From Scytonema hofmannii PCC 7110 (GTDB lineage: Bacteria; Cyanobacteriota; Cyanobacteriia; Cyanobacteriales; Nostocaceae): a stretch of DNA of 64,000 bases. Both the position numbers and the translations under genes were made by a program. The notes under the pieces were generated by a model. That model ran no database searches, was not told where the DNA came from, and worked only from the letters and a program-made list of their open reading frames with translations. Each line of letters begins with the position of its first letter. Within the stretch, counting starts at the first letter, position 1. The DNA is taken from assembly GCF_000346485.2 (NCBI RefSeq), contig NZ_KQ976354.1, positions 9,630,341 through 9,694,340 of the forward strand, written 5' to 3'. This document shows positions 42,647-51,190 of the stretch, piece by piece.

Positions 42647-44626
42647 TCAAGTTTCTGAAATCCGGAATCTATTACCATTTCCACGCTGGATTGTACCTGC
42701 TTCAACGAGTTGTGCCAGTTCAGTTTCCAACTCAGACCGTGCTACTCCCAATTCTCGCATTAATCCTGTAATGGTCATACCATCAGCACTATTTCTAATT
42801 AATTCTAAAGCTCTATCTCTGAGGGACGAGGACGCTGGTGGTTTATTTGCCTCCACAGCTACAGAACCAGCAATCACCCAGTAAGTAACTTGGACTTTTT
42901 GCTCTTTGTCAGCAAAGTTAGCATCAAAACCATGAATTTCAAAGGTTTTGTTATAAGGTAGTGGTACATAAGCTACATACATACGTGGTAGCTGAATATT
43001 AGAGCCAAAGACAAAGTGTACACCCGATCGTCCCTGAGTTTGCCCCAAAGGTGGACGGGTAATCGGAGGAATATCCGCAGGTAAAATGGGAGCAAGCATG
43101 ACTGAAAAAGGTTGTCCTTCTTGCAATTCTGGTACTGTAACGCTGACAGGAACTAAACTGCCTTTGGGTAATGCTTCATCTGTTTCAAACGCAAGTTCTT
43201 GTGTCCCTGTCAAAATTGTTGATGCAGTACCTCCTGTGGCTGAAATGACTAGTTCATTAGACTTTTGCCCTGGAACGAGATTTATATTTTCTCCTGGTGT
43301 CAAAATCAGATTTCCGTTGACGTCAGGACCGATTTGATTTATTTGCAAATTATGAACATGATCTGCACGAGCAAATTGTGTAGAAGTTCCTGGATTTGAT
43401 CTTGGTTGGATACTGGTTGCAGTCTCTCCTGGAACAGGAAGTTTTACTGAAGAAGCAATTTTTAAATCAAATGATTGTTTATCCTGAGTTTTAGCAATAC
43501 TAATACTGTTATCTGATGAAGTGAAAGTTTTTGTATTAATTTTGCTAGCAGTTACAACATCATCTGCTAAGTTATGGGTATGATCTGCACGAGCAAATTG
43601 TGGAGAACTTCCAGGAAGTGATATTTGCTGGACGCTGCCTACAGTATCTCCTGGAGTGAGATTTGTTGTATTGATTTTACTTAGGAGGTCATACAGCATA
43701 GTATTGCTGTAGACAATTTGGCGATACTTCGCAGTTTCTTGTTCATCAAGTGTTGGTGGTGCATTATCCGTTGGAATATTCACCACAGCAAGTAGTACTT
43801 TAGTATCTTGATTGGGTTCAGAATAAATGCGTAGATAGTCGTTATAGTATTGCTGAACTATATCTTGAACAGGAAATGATACCGTTTCAGAGGAGTCTGC
43901 AATCAGTGTTAAATCTACAGTTTTGACTGCTTCACTTTGCCGATCTACAGAAACGGTAATTGCTGGTGAAGTTTGTGTTTCAAAACCACTTACTGAAGCT
44001 TTAATTTGATAAGTTCCATTAGGAACTATCAGCGTGTAATTCCCTGTTGCATCAGTAAATGTAACTGCTTTGACGATTTGAGTTTGCGGTTCTATTGCTT
44101 CAACTTTTACACCTAAAATAAATTCGGAATCGGTATCAGTTTCTACAAAAATTTTACCTTTAATTTGTGCAGATGGCACTTCTGCACTAGCAGAAATAGT
44201 GTAAGTTTCTTTAACCCGTGCGTAACCATTTTCTGCCTGAGAAACACGTTCTGTGGGCTGTTCTTTATATTGGATATAAATGTAGTTTTTCCCTCTTGAA
44301 GCGACTTCCAAGGTTTCAGTTATATTCTGGCTAACAATAATTTCTCTTCCAAAAGAATCTAAGGCTACGCCTTGGGAAATTTGAACTCTTAACAAAATTT
44401 TATCTTGTTGACTATCCTTTTCAATTGTTAAGTTTTTATCAACTTCTAAGCCGCTGACTATACCCTTACCTAGAACGAGGCGATTGAGGAGATTGTTTTT
44501 TTGAATTCCATATTGCTGTTCGAGTTCAAAATCACGAACAGTCAGCAATTTTCCATAAAAATAACTGTTGCGTTCAAAAGAAATTAACGAGCTATTTTTG
44601 TCTTCCATTCCATTATTAGCAGCCAT
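42647..44626 (-). CDS. CIS fibre-like protein with carboxypeptidase-regulatory-like and winged-helix domains
   Basis: 659 residues. N-terminal conserved block (NSYFYGKLLTVRDFELEQQY) typical of a CIS-cluster family. A carboxypeptidase-regulatory-like beta sandwich occupies ~170-245. Two fibre-type motifs (SSPQFARADHTHNLA and TSTQFARADHVHNL) resemble the H-x-H segments of phage tail fibres. A beta-rich part follows to ~585, and the last ~65 residues (MTITGLMRELGVARSELE) form a winged-helix-like domain. Best reading: fibre or baseplate-attachment protein (Afp13 position). Receptor binding is inference. Confidence 0.7.
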   Translation of the reverse strand: MAANNGMEDKNSSLISFERNSYFYGKLLTVRDFELEQQYGIQKNNLLNRLVLGKGIVSGLEVDKNLTIEKDSQQDKILLRVQISQGVALDSFGREIIVSQNITETLEVASRGKNYIYIQYKEQPTERVSQAENGYARVKETYTISASAEVPSAQIKGKIFVETDTDSEFILGVKVEAIEPQTQIVKAVTFTDATGNYTLIVPNGTYQIKASVSGFETQTSPAITVSVDRQSEAVKTVDLTLIADSSETVSFPVQDIVQQYYNDYLRIYSEPNQDTKVLLAVVNIPTDNAPPTLDEQETAKYRQIVYSNTMLYDLLSKINTTNLTPGDTVGSVQQISLPGSSPQFARADHTHNLADDVVTASKINTKTFTSSDNSISIAKTQDKQSFDLKIASSVKLPVPGETATSIQPRSNPGTSTQFARADHVHNLQINQIGPDVNGNLILTPGENINLVPGQKSNELVISATGGTASTILTGTQELAFETDEALPKGSLVPVSVTVPELQEGQPFSVMLAPILPADIPPITRPPLGQTQGRSGVHFVFGSNIQLPRMYVAYVPLPYNKTFEIHGFDANFADKEQKVQVTYWVIAGSVAVEANKPPASSSLRDRALELIRNSADGMTITGLMRELGVARSELETELAQLVEAGTIQRGNGNRFRISET

Positions 44627-44662
44627 AAGTGTAAACTCCAGTTTGATTTTATATAATTTTAA

Positions 44663-46693
44663 TTAGCTTAGTTTGGTGTCTAAACCTAATCTCGATCGCC
44701 TTTCTATTTGTCCAAATTCTTCAGTATCATTTAAAATATTTTCATGTGAAATAGCAAATCCTATATCCAAGGTTAAAGAAGGTTCAAAGATACAGCTATT
44801 GAATCCCAAGTAAGACTCGTTATCTAAAGCTATCCAAGGTTGTAATACTTTTATAGAAGCTTCTGTATGAGCAGGTTTATCCGCATCAATGAGACGCTGA
44901 ATGGTTTGTAATTCTAGTTTGTTATCAATTTGAAAAGGATTGAGTAAAACCCAAAAACGAAAGGGTTCGTTGTCGTTAAAGTAATTTTTTTTTAGATTCT
45001 GTAGAATTTCAGATGTTTCATTATTTGTGCTATTGTTTTCAAGTTGAAAATATTCATAAATCAAGGGACGATCGCCCGTGAGTAACTCAACCGTCGCTGC
45101 AATTCCTTCTCTTGTCCCCCGCAGCTTATAAAGTTGTGGTGCTTTTTTAATCAAGTTGCGTAATTGCTCTTTTGTCCAATTGTCATCAATAGCGATCGCA
45201 AGCCACGTAGATAGCCAAGGTAAAAATTCCTCACTCACAACGTCCGCGTCAAAGTAGCGAAAAATGTAGTCTATCTGTCCTTCTAAATTTCCTAAGAAAG
45301 TTTCAAAGAGCGAGAGAAAACGTTCAAGAAAATCGCGGCTGTTTTCGTCCTCTTGATAAATCGCTGGTAAGTAGCGTAGATAGGACAGTCGCGGAAAATC
45401 GACTCGAATACTTTTTAAAAGCGGTGTTTCATATTCAGTACCAATGAGTTCTACTTTTAAATGTAGATATCGCCCTTGAGGTCTGGGAATCTCTTTATCG
45501 CCTCGAATTAAGGCATCTTCAGGATTAATCAAAGGTTCAAAATAGTCTCCTGAGTGCCACTGATTGTCTGTAATTGAGTAATAAACTTTAATTTGTGTGT
45601 TATGTGGAATCTCCCGTTCTAAAATCAGCTTGTGCCATTGTTGACCGGGGATAGTACTATCAAAAACTGTTTCAAAGGAACCCGAAGGTAATTCTTGCTG
45701 CTTCTGTCGTAGAAATTGCTGCTTGCGCCGCAAAATGTTGACTGCTTTTTTTTCAGAATTGAAAATAAAAAGTCTGTCAGTACGGTTGTAAGTCATTTTG
45801 CTGACAGCGCCCCGGTAAGCAAAAACGGGTTCTACAGTTCCTCCCGATGGGGGACAGCGAAAAATGAATCTGTCTTCTTCTTCACCTTGAGGAAGCGATC
45901 GCTTATCGCCTACGTATACATTTCCCTGGCTGTCAACAGCTAGTCCTGAAGGTTCAATTTCTTCTGGAACCAACACCTGCTCGCGCAGGCTGCGAAAATT
46001 AATCCAGGTACTCGTATAGTTTGCATCAAATCTTACCACTTTTTCATAATTTTTTACACTATCAAGGACATAGACAGTGCCATTTTTAGCAAGAGCGATC
46101 GCAGTTGGTTTAACAATGTTACCTCTGGCAAATCTTGTTGTTTCTATGCGTTGTCCTGAGGGAGCATATTTAGCAACAGCCTGTCCACCACGATCCAAAA
46201 GAGCATACAATGTCCCATCTTTCGTATCAGCTGCTAAATCGATAACCTTCACACCTTCTGGAAGCGATACTACCCATCTAATCTGCCAGTTAAACCGGGA
46301 AAAGGCATAAATGCGAGATTGAATTGTGTTCCCTGCAACCTGAGATTCATCTGCTACGTAAATTGTGGAATCACTAAAGGCAATATTCGTAGGCAAATCT
46401 AATAAAGCTTCTAAAGATGCGACGGGCTGTAAGTAATTTTGTACTGCATCAAAAAGCCAAATACGCTGCTGTTTTGTATCTAGCAAATATAGTTGTCCAA
46501 AGTCATCAACTGCCAAATCAACAGTTTCCAAATTGCTGAAAGATTGCTGGCTGAGAATCTGTTGTTCAAATACAAATTGATAACCAGTTTTTAGTCGCAC
46601 CCCCTCGTCGTAAATTTGCAAATTATCCGGTTTGTATTTTTGCCAATCGGCTTTTGTATTCAGCACCAAAAATTGAAATTCTTTTGCTTCCAT
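44663..46693 (-). CDS. CIS baseplate protein: NHL-like propeller plus phage tail P2-I domain
   Basis: 676 residues. Residues ~55-330 carry repeated strands of beta-propeller/NHL type (VDLAVDDFGQLYLLDTKQQR; IALAKNGTVYVLDSVKNY; SGLAVDSQGNVYVGDKRS). Then a small beta domain, then at ~430-560 the tail-protein P2-I signature (YLRYLPAIYQEDENSRDFLE, FLPWLSTWLAIAIDDNWTKE, LYKLRGTREGIAATVELLTG). P2-I/gp7-like proteins link baseplate wedges. The propeller domain, unusual for phages, is common in CIS clusters. It lies directly upstream of the fibre-like gene. Confidence 0.82.
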   Translation of the reverse strand: MEAKEFQFLVLNTKADWQKYKPDNLQIYDEGVRLKTGYQFVFEQQILSQQSFSNLETVDLAVDDFGQLYLLDTKQQRIWLFDAVQNYLQPVASLEALLDLPTNIAFSDSTIYVADESQVAGNTIQSRIYAFSRFNWQIRWVVSLPEGVKVIDLAADTKDGTLYALLDRGGQAVAKYAPSGQRIETTRFARGNIVKPTAIALAKNGTVYVLDSVKNYEKVVRFDANYTSTWINFRSLREQVLVPEEIEPSGLAVDSQGNVYVGDKRSLPQGEEEDRFIFRCPPSGGTVEPVFAYRGAVSKMTYNRTDRLFIFNSEKKAVNILRRKQQFLRQKQQELPSGSFETVFDSTIPGQQWHKLILEREIPHNTQIKVYYSITDNQWHSGDYFEPLINPEDALIRGDKEIPRPQGRYLHLKVELIGTEYETPLLKSIRVDFPRLSYLRYLPAIYQEDENSRDFLERFLSLFETFLGNLEGQIDYIFRYFDADVVSEEFLPWLSTWLAIAIDDNWTKEQLRNLIKKAPQLYKLRGTREGIAATVELLTGDRPLIYEYFQLENNSTNNETSEILQNLKKNYFNDNEPFRFWVLLNPFQIDNKLELQTIQRLIDADKPAHTEASIKVLQPWIALDNESYLGFNSCIFEPSLTLDIGFAISHENILNDTEEFGQIERRSRLGLDTKLS

Positions 46694-46774
46694 AGTCTTT
46701 TGGGCAAAGCTTAATCAGGTAAATTAGCACTAACAGGGTTTTTACGCCGTCAGTCATTTTTTGTCACTCAACCT

Positions 46775-47251
46775 CTATATTGTACCTGCGATGAAATCAC
46801 TATCTTCAACACCTTGAGATTCGACAGGATTCGCTAATTCTATTAGCTCGTTAACCAAAGAGCTAATTACAGCAACTGCCCCTCCGCCAGCAGCTATAAC
46901 TTGACTGATTCTAGAAAATACACTAATTAACTTTGCAAAAATGCCAATGAATGTATCAAATCTTTTTAATTCATTAATGACTGCTTGTAAATCGGTTATT
47001 GTTTTCTCTAAAACTTTTGCAGCTTCGCCTTTTTTAAGATCGGTAGCTATTTCCTCAATTGCCTGATTTGCAGCTTTATTCGCTTCATTTAAAAGCTTTA
47101 CCTCCTCGTTAAAAATAAATGCGTTTTGATTGTTATTTATTAAGCCTTCATCAAACAAATCTATTCTTTGTTTTGTAGATACTTTCACTAAATCGATGAT
47201 GACTTTTGTCAATTTCAGCAAGTCCTTTTTAGTTAAAAATTCATTAGCCAT
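46775..47251 (-). CDS. helical protein of unknown function inside the CIS operon
   Basis: Start at MANEFLTKKD, preceded by AGGAG at 7 bp. About 158 residues, nearly all helix, with a long amphipathic first half and a hydrophobic hairpin-like stretch near 105-140 (FAKLISVFSRISQVIAAG, GGAVAVISSLVNELIELA). The pattern resembles membrane-inserting or pore-forming helical bundles, but no family is recognised. It follows the lipoprotein gene by 17 bp, so the two are expressed together and may act together. Confidence 0.55.
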   Translation of the reverse strand: MANEFLTKKDLLKLTKVIIDLVKVSTKQRIDLFDEGLINNNQNAFIFNEEVKLLNEANKAANQAIEEIATDLKKGEAAKVLEKTITDLQAVINELKRFDTFIGIFAKLISVFSRISQVIAAGGGAVAVISSLVNELIELANPVESQGVEDSDFIAGTI

Positions 47252-47268
47252 TGGTAAATCTCCTAAAT

Positions 47269-48348
47269 TCAAAGAGTTCTGTTTTTCTGCAAATATTTTA
47301 CTGTTTGAGAGTATTCACTCAAAATTTCTTGAGCTTTTATCATCTCACTTTCAGTTAAATCCAATTTACTAGACTGATTGTTTTTTTCTAAATCATTTTC
47401 TCTTTCTACTAAAACACTTTGGCATAATTGCTTTATTTCTTCCGAACTAATAGCATCTTTTCCTGTACCTTTAAAAACATCTTTGAGCCGAGAATGAGCT
47501 TTTGCAGTTGCTAGAAGTATATCAATATAGTCTTGAGCATTATCTTTTTTATCTTGAACTATTTTCATTGCTTTTTGGTAATCTTTTTGGACTTCTAAAG
47601 CAACAGTAATCTGTGACTCATTAAATTCTCTAGTAATCTGTGACTCATTAAATTCTCTTAGCGGTGCAAAATAGGTTTGATAATAGTTATTAATCTGTGT
47701 TTCTTCTATCTCAAGAATTCCCTCAAGATAACCGTCTTGAGCTATACTGATTAACCCGCCATTTTGTTGCTGATTATCTTTAAAAGTGGAATTTCCTGTA
47801 ATGTAACTTTGTAAAGAATCATCAGCACATAATATTGCTTTTTTAAGGGCTTTTCCTCTTTTTTCTTTAGATAAAGTATTGACGAAAATCTGAAAAACAT
47901 TTATTCCAGCTTGTATAGTAGTTTTAGGAAGTGTAGAACTTCCAACCTTTAAATTTATAAGTGCTGTTTGAAGGTCACTGATATTCTCATCAAAAGAAAC
48001 AGTTTTTCCACTGGCAACTTGACCTAGTTCTGTCATGTAATTAAGTAACACACTATTAGCAATTTTCACTCTATTGCGATTGGGTTTATTTTGAGAGTTA
48101 CATTCTTGTAATGTATTCTCACGCGTTTCTATACCATTAGAAGCAGTTAAAATAATATAGTTACCTCTTCTTAAACAAGACTCATAAATATCCTGTGCTA
48201 GAAGATCGGAAGAATTTTTAATGGCAACTTGATGATTTTTAACAAAATTTTCAACAGATTTAAAATCCCGACCACAACTGTTTAATAGAATTGTCACCGG
48301 GATGAACAAAACAAATAACTTTAAAACCTTGTGGAAATTGTCTTTCAT
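47269..48348 (-). CDS. unknown predicted lipoprotein inside the CIS operon
   Basis: Start taken at MKDNFHKVLKLF, giving a textbook lipoprotein signal ending ILLNSC (+1 Cys); an in-frame start 16 codons earlier would hide it. The mature part (~330 residues) is helical, with charged coiled segments (AIKNSSDLLAQDIYESCLRR; KIVQDKKDNAQDYIDILLAT). It contains a perfect 9-residue duplication REFNESQIT. No family is recognised. Position between baseplate and helical-protein genes suggests a role in anchoring the CIS to a membrane or as cargo; both are inference. Confidence 0.6.
   Translation of the reverse strand: MKDNFHKVLKLFVLFIPVTILLNSCGRDFKSVENFVKNHQVAIKNSSDLLAQDIYESCLRRGNYIILTASNGIETRENTLQECNSQNKPNRNRVKIANSVLLNYMTELGQVASGKTVSFDENISDLQTALINLKVGSSTLPKTTIQAGINVFQIFVNTLSKEKRGKALKKAILCADDSLQSYITGNSTFKDNQQQNGGLISIAQDGYLEGILEIEETQINNYYQTYFAPLREFNESQITREFNESQITVALEVQKDYQKAMKIVQDKKDNAQDYIDILLATAKAHSRLKDVFKGTGKDAISSEEIKQLCQSVLVERENDLEKNNQSSKLDLTESEMIKAQEILSEYSQTVKYLQKNRTL
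47606..47659. repeat. 27-bp tandem duplication within the lipoprotein gene
   Basis: Two adjacent 27-bp units (GTAATCTGTGACTCATTAAA + TTCTCT + A/T) differ only at the last base. The reading frame is kept and nine residues are doubled. It looks like a very recent slippage event. Confidence 0.9.
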
Positions 48349-48499
48349 GATAGTTGTCAATCTTAAAAAATATAGAAATGGAAAGAATACGAGCAAATTG
48401 CTTACATACTGAACTCAAGAATTATCAAACAACGTATAAAAAGGCATAAAAAAGAGAATGCACATAACGTTTATTTTGTAAAGTGTGTAATTCCTAAAA

Positions 48500-51106
48500 T
48501 TATTGTTTTTCATAATAAATTTCGTGTTTTTTTGAATAAATTAAACTGTATGTAGAAATGTGGATATTACCATGTCGATCTAAATTTGCCTCCGTATCTT
48601 TATCTACATTTTGAAAAGACAACTCTAAACTTTTTACACAATCTACACCCCTCGTAAAATCTGCAATAGCTTTATAAATTTCTGATTTATAGACTGTGCG
48701 TCCAAACTGCCAACCTTTGCCATTAAATCCTCCATGCAAGGGATGTAAAAATCGCTCAATCAGAGATTGATTGACTTGTTGACAAACTTCATTTGGGTCA
48801 AATCCCGAACGAATTCGCAATAAAGCCTTCACTTTAATTTCAACATAACTTGGAGGAAGAACTTCCAATTTGGTAGTAATTAACCTGTGTGGTTCTAAAT
48901 GCTGGTAAACATTTTGCAAAAAGCCTAAACTTGGTTTTGCGGGTATCAGAGTCTCGCTATAAGGTACAACAACTACTTTTATCAAATTTTTGGCTTCCGT
49001 CGCTGGTGGGGCGATCGCTTTAACTCTAGCTATGCGAAGTCCAGGAGTTGAAAGAGCTAATAACTCGAAATCTTCAGAAGTCACAGCTTGATTTATTTGC
49101 TTCAAGTTTTTTCTAGCACGTAGCTTTGCTTTTTCTAGTGTTTCTAACGGCGCACCCCCAGAGGCAGTTTCTTGGTTTTCTACTGTTAATTTTGTAGAAT
49201 ATATAAATTCTGTGTTTACTGAAGTAGAAACAGGATTCAAAATTTGATTAATTTTTTTAGCTTCAACATTACCTTTTTCTCCATCACTTGTTTGGCAAGA
49301 AACTACACAGATACTATACTCATCATCATAATCTAAAACCTGAGGAATATCGCCATTAATACTATCACCAAAATAAATTTCACCCTTTTCAGCATCTAAT
49401 ACATAATGTGGATCTTCTGGACTAGAAGCATCAAAATCCTTAACTTGAGTCCACTCCCTCCAAAGGTAATCTTTCTGAATTTGCTCTTTAACTTGAATTT
49501 TAAAACTTTCTGAAACGACTACAAATTGTTTGAGTGAGAAACTTTGACCAGGCAATCCATTGCTTTTACCAATAAAGCGTTGTTCATCGAATTCTTCTAA
49601 ATAAGATATGAGTCTGATATTGTTCTTCCCTTTCGGTGGAATTTTCCGCCGAAAAGTCACTGTTATTGTTCCTGTGACAGAATTTTTCTCTAACCGATAA
49701 TTTTGCCAATCTTTCCAGTATCCATATTGCATCTCATATTCATAAGATAAGACAACGCCTAACCAGAAAATTGGCTGTAAAAGTTCTAAGCGTGAGTTAA
49801 AAAATAATAACGTCAGCGTTAAAGGAAATTGTTTGACTTGAATGATGTTCTCACCTATTAGCGCCAGATAGGAAGCTGTAAATGATTGAATGCGTTGATG
49901 ATAGCTAGAGTGAATTGTTACTTCGCTCAATGTGTGTTTTTCAGTAACTGAAATAGTATTTAATAAGATGTTATTTATCTTGGGTGGTAGTTCATACCCA
50001 GCTTCCTTAACAATTGCTCGCAACCAGAAAAGTTGTTCTGTAAAAGGGAAAATATTACGCACAGACAAATCTTGTGGTGCTGTAAACCACAGCCGACCAC
50101 TCTGGGATAAATTCAGAGTTTCATCACGATTTACATCAAGTTTTTTCCAGAGGCGATCGCTACCCCAATATTCCCAAGCAAGAGTAGCTGAGGGAATAAC
50201 TTTTACGAGTTCTTCTCCATATTTACCTTGCTTAACAGCATAACCTTCAAAGAGGTTAAAAGTTAGGGCAATGGATTTATCTATAGGAAAAGGTTGACCA
50301 TATATACGCCTGCGATTATCTTCATTAACGACAATCAAATAAATTTCATCTGTAGTATCTTCATTAAAGGTGAGCTTCACCTTATTGTTAAGTTCATCAA
50401 GTTCTAAAGTGAGCCGTTGCTCGCCATTATTAATAATAATTTGTTTTCCATCATCATTTTTATAAATAGCGTCATTATCTATATTTCTAACCCAACTAAA
50501 TCCAAGATACAGGTCTAAAAACTGCTTGAGTCTTTCGCTATGTGTGTTCCACCCTATACTAGGAAAATTATTCCAGTCGAATATATATAATTTGAAACCA
50601 AGATAAAGACAACTACCAGCTTCAGCATTTTCACCAAAAGCAAAAAACGAAAGCCCTTGCCGATCAATTGCTTCCTTATTGTCCTTCCGCCCTGATTTAG
50701 AAGAACTAATCGCCTTTTGTAGACTATCTGGAACTACTAGTAAGGAAGCATTAGTCTCAAATATGACCTGTTCGTTAGTAGTTAGCTTTGTCCCTTGAGG
50801 AACCAAAATCGGTGCAAGTTCCTGGCGATCGATAAAGGAAAATTTCACATCAGTTGTAGCTGAGGCAATATCTTTGGGTTGAATGCCAACAAGTTTCAGG
50901 AATTTAAGAAAACTCTCATCCCTAACCTGGTCTAGATAGTAACGCTGGAGTTCGGTCAGCCAAGCAAACAATTCGAGAAAAGTAATACCGGGGTCATGAG
51001 TATTATGATCCGTCCATTCAGGTGCATAACGAGGAATTAATTTCCGTGCATCCTCCATCAGCTGGGCAAAAGTTTTGTCATCTAATCGGGGTGAAGGTAG
51101 TGTCAT
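48500..51106 (-). CDS. CIS putative baseplate assembly protein (baseplate J-like), second of two
   Basis: 868 residues. The N-terminus YAPEWTDHNTHDPGITFLEL with FAWLTELQRYYLDQVRDES is the hallmark of the phage/CIS baseplate family TIGR02243-type, and the second half has the J-like segment (EIYFGDSINGDIPQ; ETASGGAPLETLEKAKLRAR; EDFELLALSTPGLRIARVKA). It corresponds to gp6-like wedge proteins (Afp11/12) that build the hexagonal baseplate. It starts 85 bp downstream of the other J-like gene; the two form the standard CIS tandem. Confidence 0.88.
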   Translation of the reverse strand: MTLPSPRLDDKTFAQLMEDARKLIPRYAPEWTDHNTHDPGITFLELFAWLTELQRYYLDQVRDESFLKFLKLVGIQPKDIASATTDVKFSFIDRQELAPILVPQGTKLTTNEQVIFETNASLLVVPDSLQKAISSSKSGRKDNKEAIDRQGLSFFAFGENAEAGSCLYLGFKLYIFDWNNFPSIGWNTHSERLKQFLDLYLGFSWVRNIDNDAIYKNDDGKQIIINNGEQRLTLELDELNNKVKLTFNEDTTDEIYLIVVNEDNRRRIYGQPFPIDKSIALTFNLFEGYAVKQGKYGEELVKVIPSATLAWEYWGSDRLWKKLDVNRDETLNLSQSGRLWFTAPQDLSVRNIFPFTEQLFWLRAIVKEAGYELPPKINNILLNTISVTEKHTLSEVTIHSSYHQRIQSFTASYLALIGENIIQVKQFPLTLTLLFFNSRLELLQPIFWLGVVLSYEYEMQYGYWKDWQNYRLEKNSVTGTITVTFRRKIPPKGKNNIRLISYLEEFDEQRFIGKSNGLPGQSFSLKQFVVVSESFKIQVKEQIQKDYLWREWTQVKDFDASSPEDPHYVLDAEKGEIYFGDSINGDIPQVLDYDDEYSICVVSCQTSDGEKGNVEAKKINQILNPVSTSVNTEFIYSTKLTVENQETASGGAPLETLEKAKLRARKNLKQINQAVTSEDFELLALSTPGLRIARVKAIAPPATEAKNLIKVVVVPYSETLIPAKPSLGFLQNVYQHLEPHRLITTKLEVLPPSYVEIKVKALLRIRSGFDPNEVCQQVNQSLIERFLHPLHGGFNGKGWQFGRTVYKSEIYKAIADFTRGVDCVKSLELSFQNVDKDTEANLDRHGNIHISTYSLIYSKKHEIYYEKQ

Positions 51107-51190
51107 TTTTACTGCTTCCTAACTGTTTGTTCAACTTTAAAAACGGTTTCTTACAAATGATTTTTTGTCTAGAAACCTGTTTTTTTTGTC

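Noticed and set aside
46695-46774. Possible small gene between the P2-I protein and the helical protein
   Set aside because: Only 80 bp with no frame; taken as an ordinary spacer.
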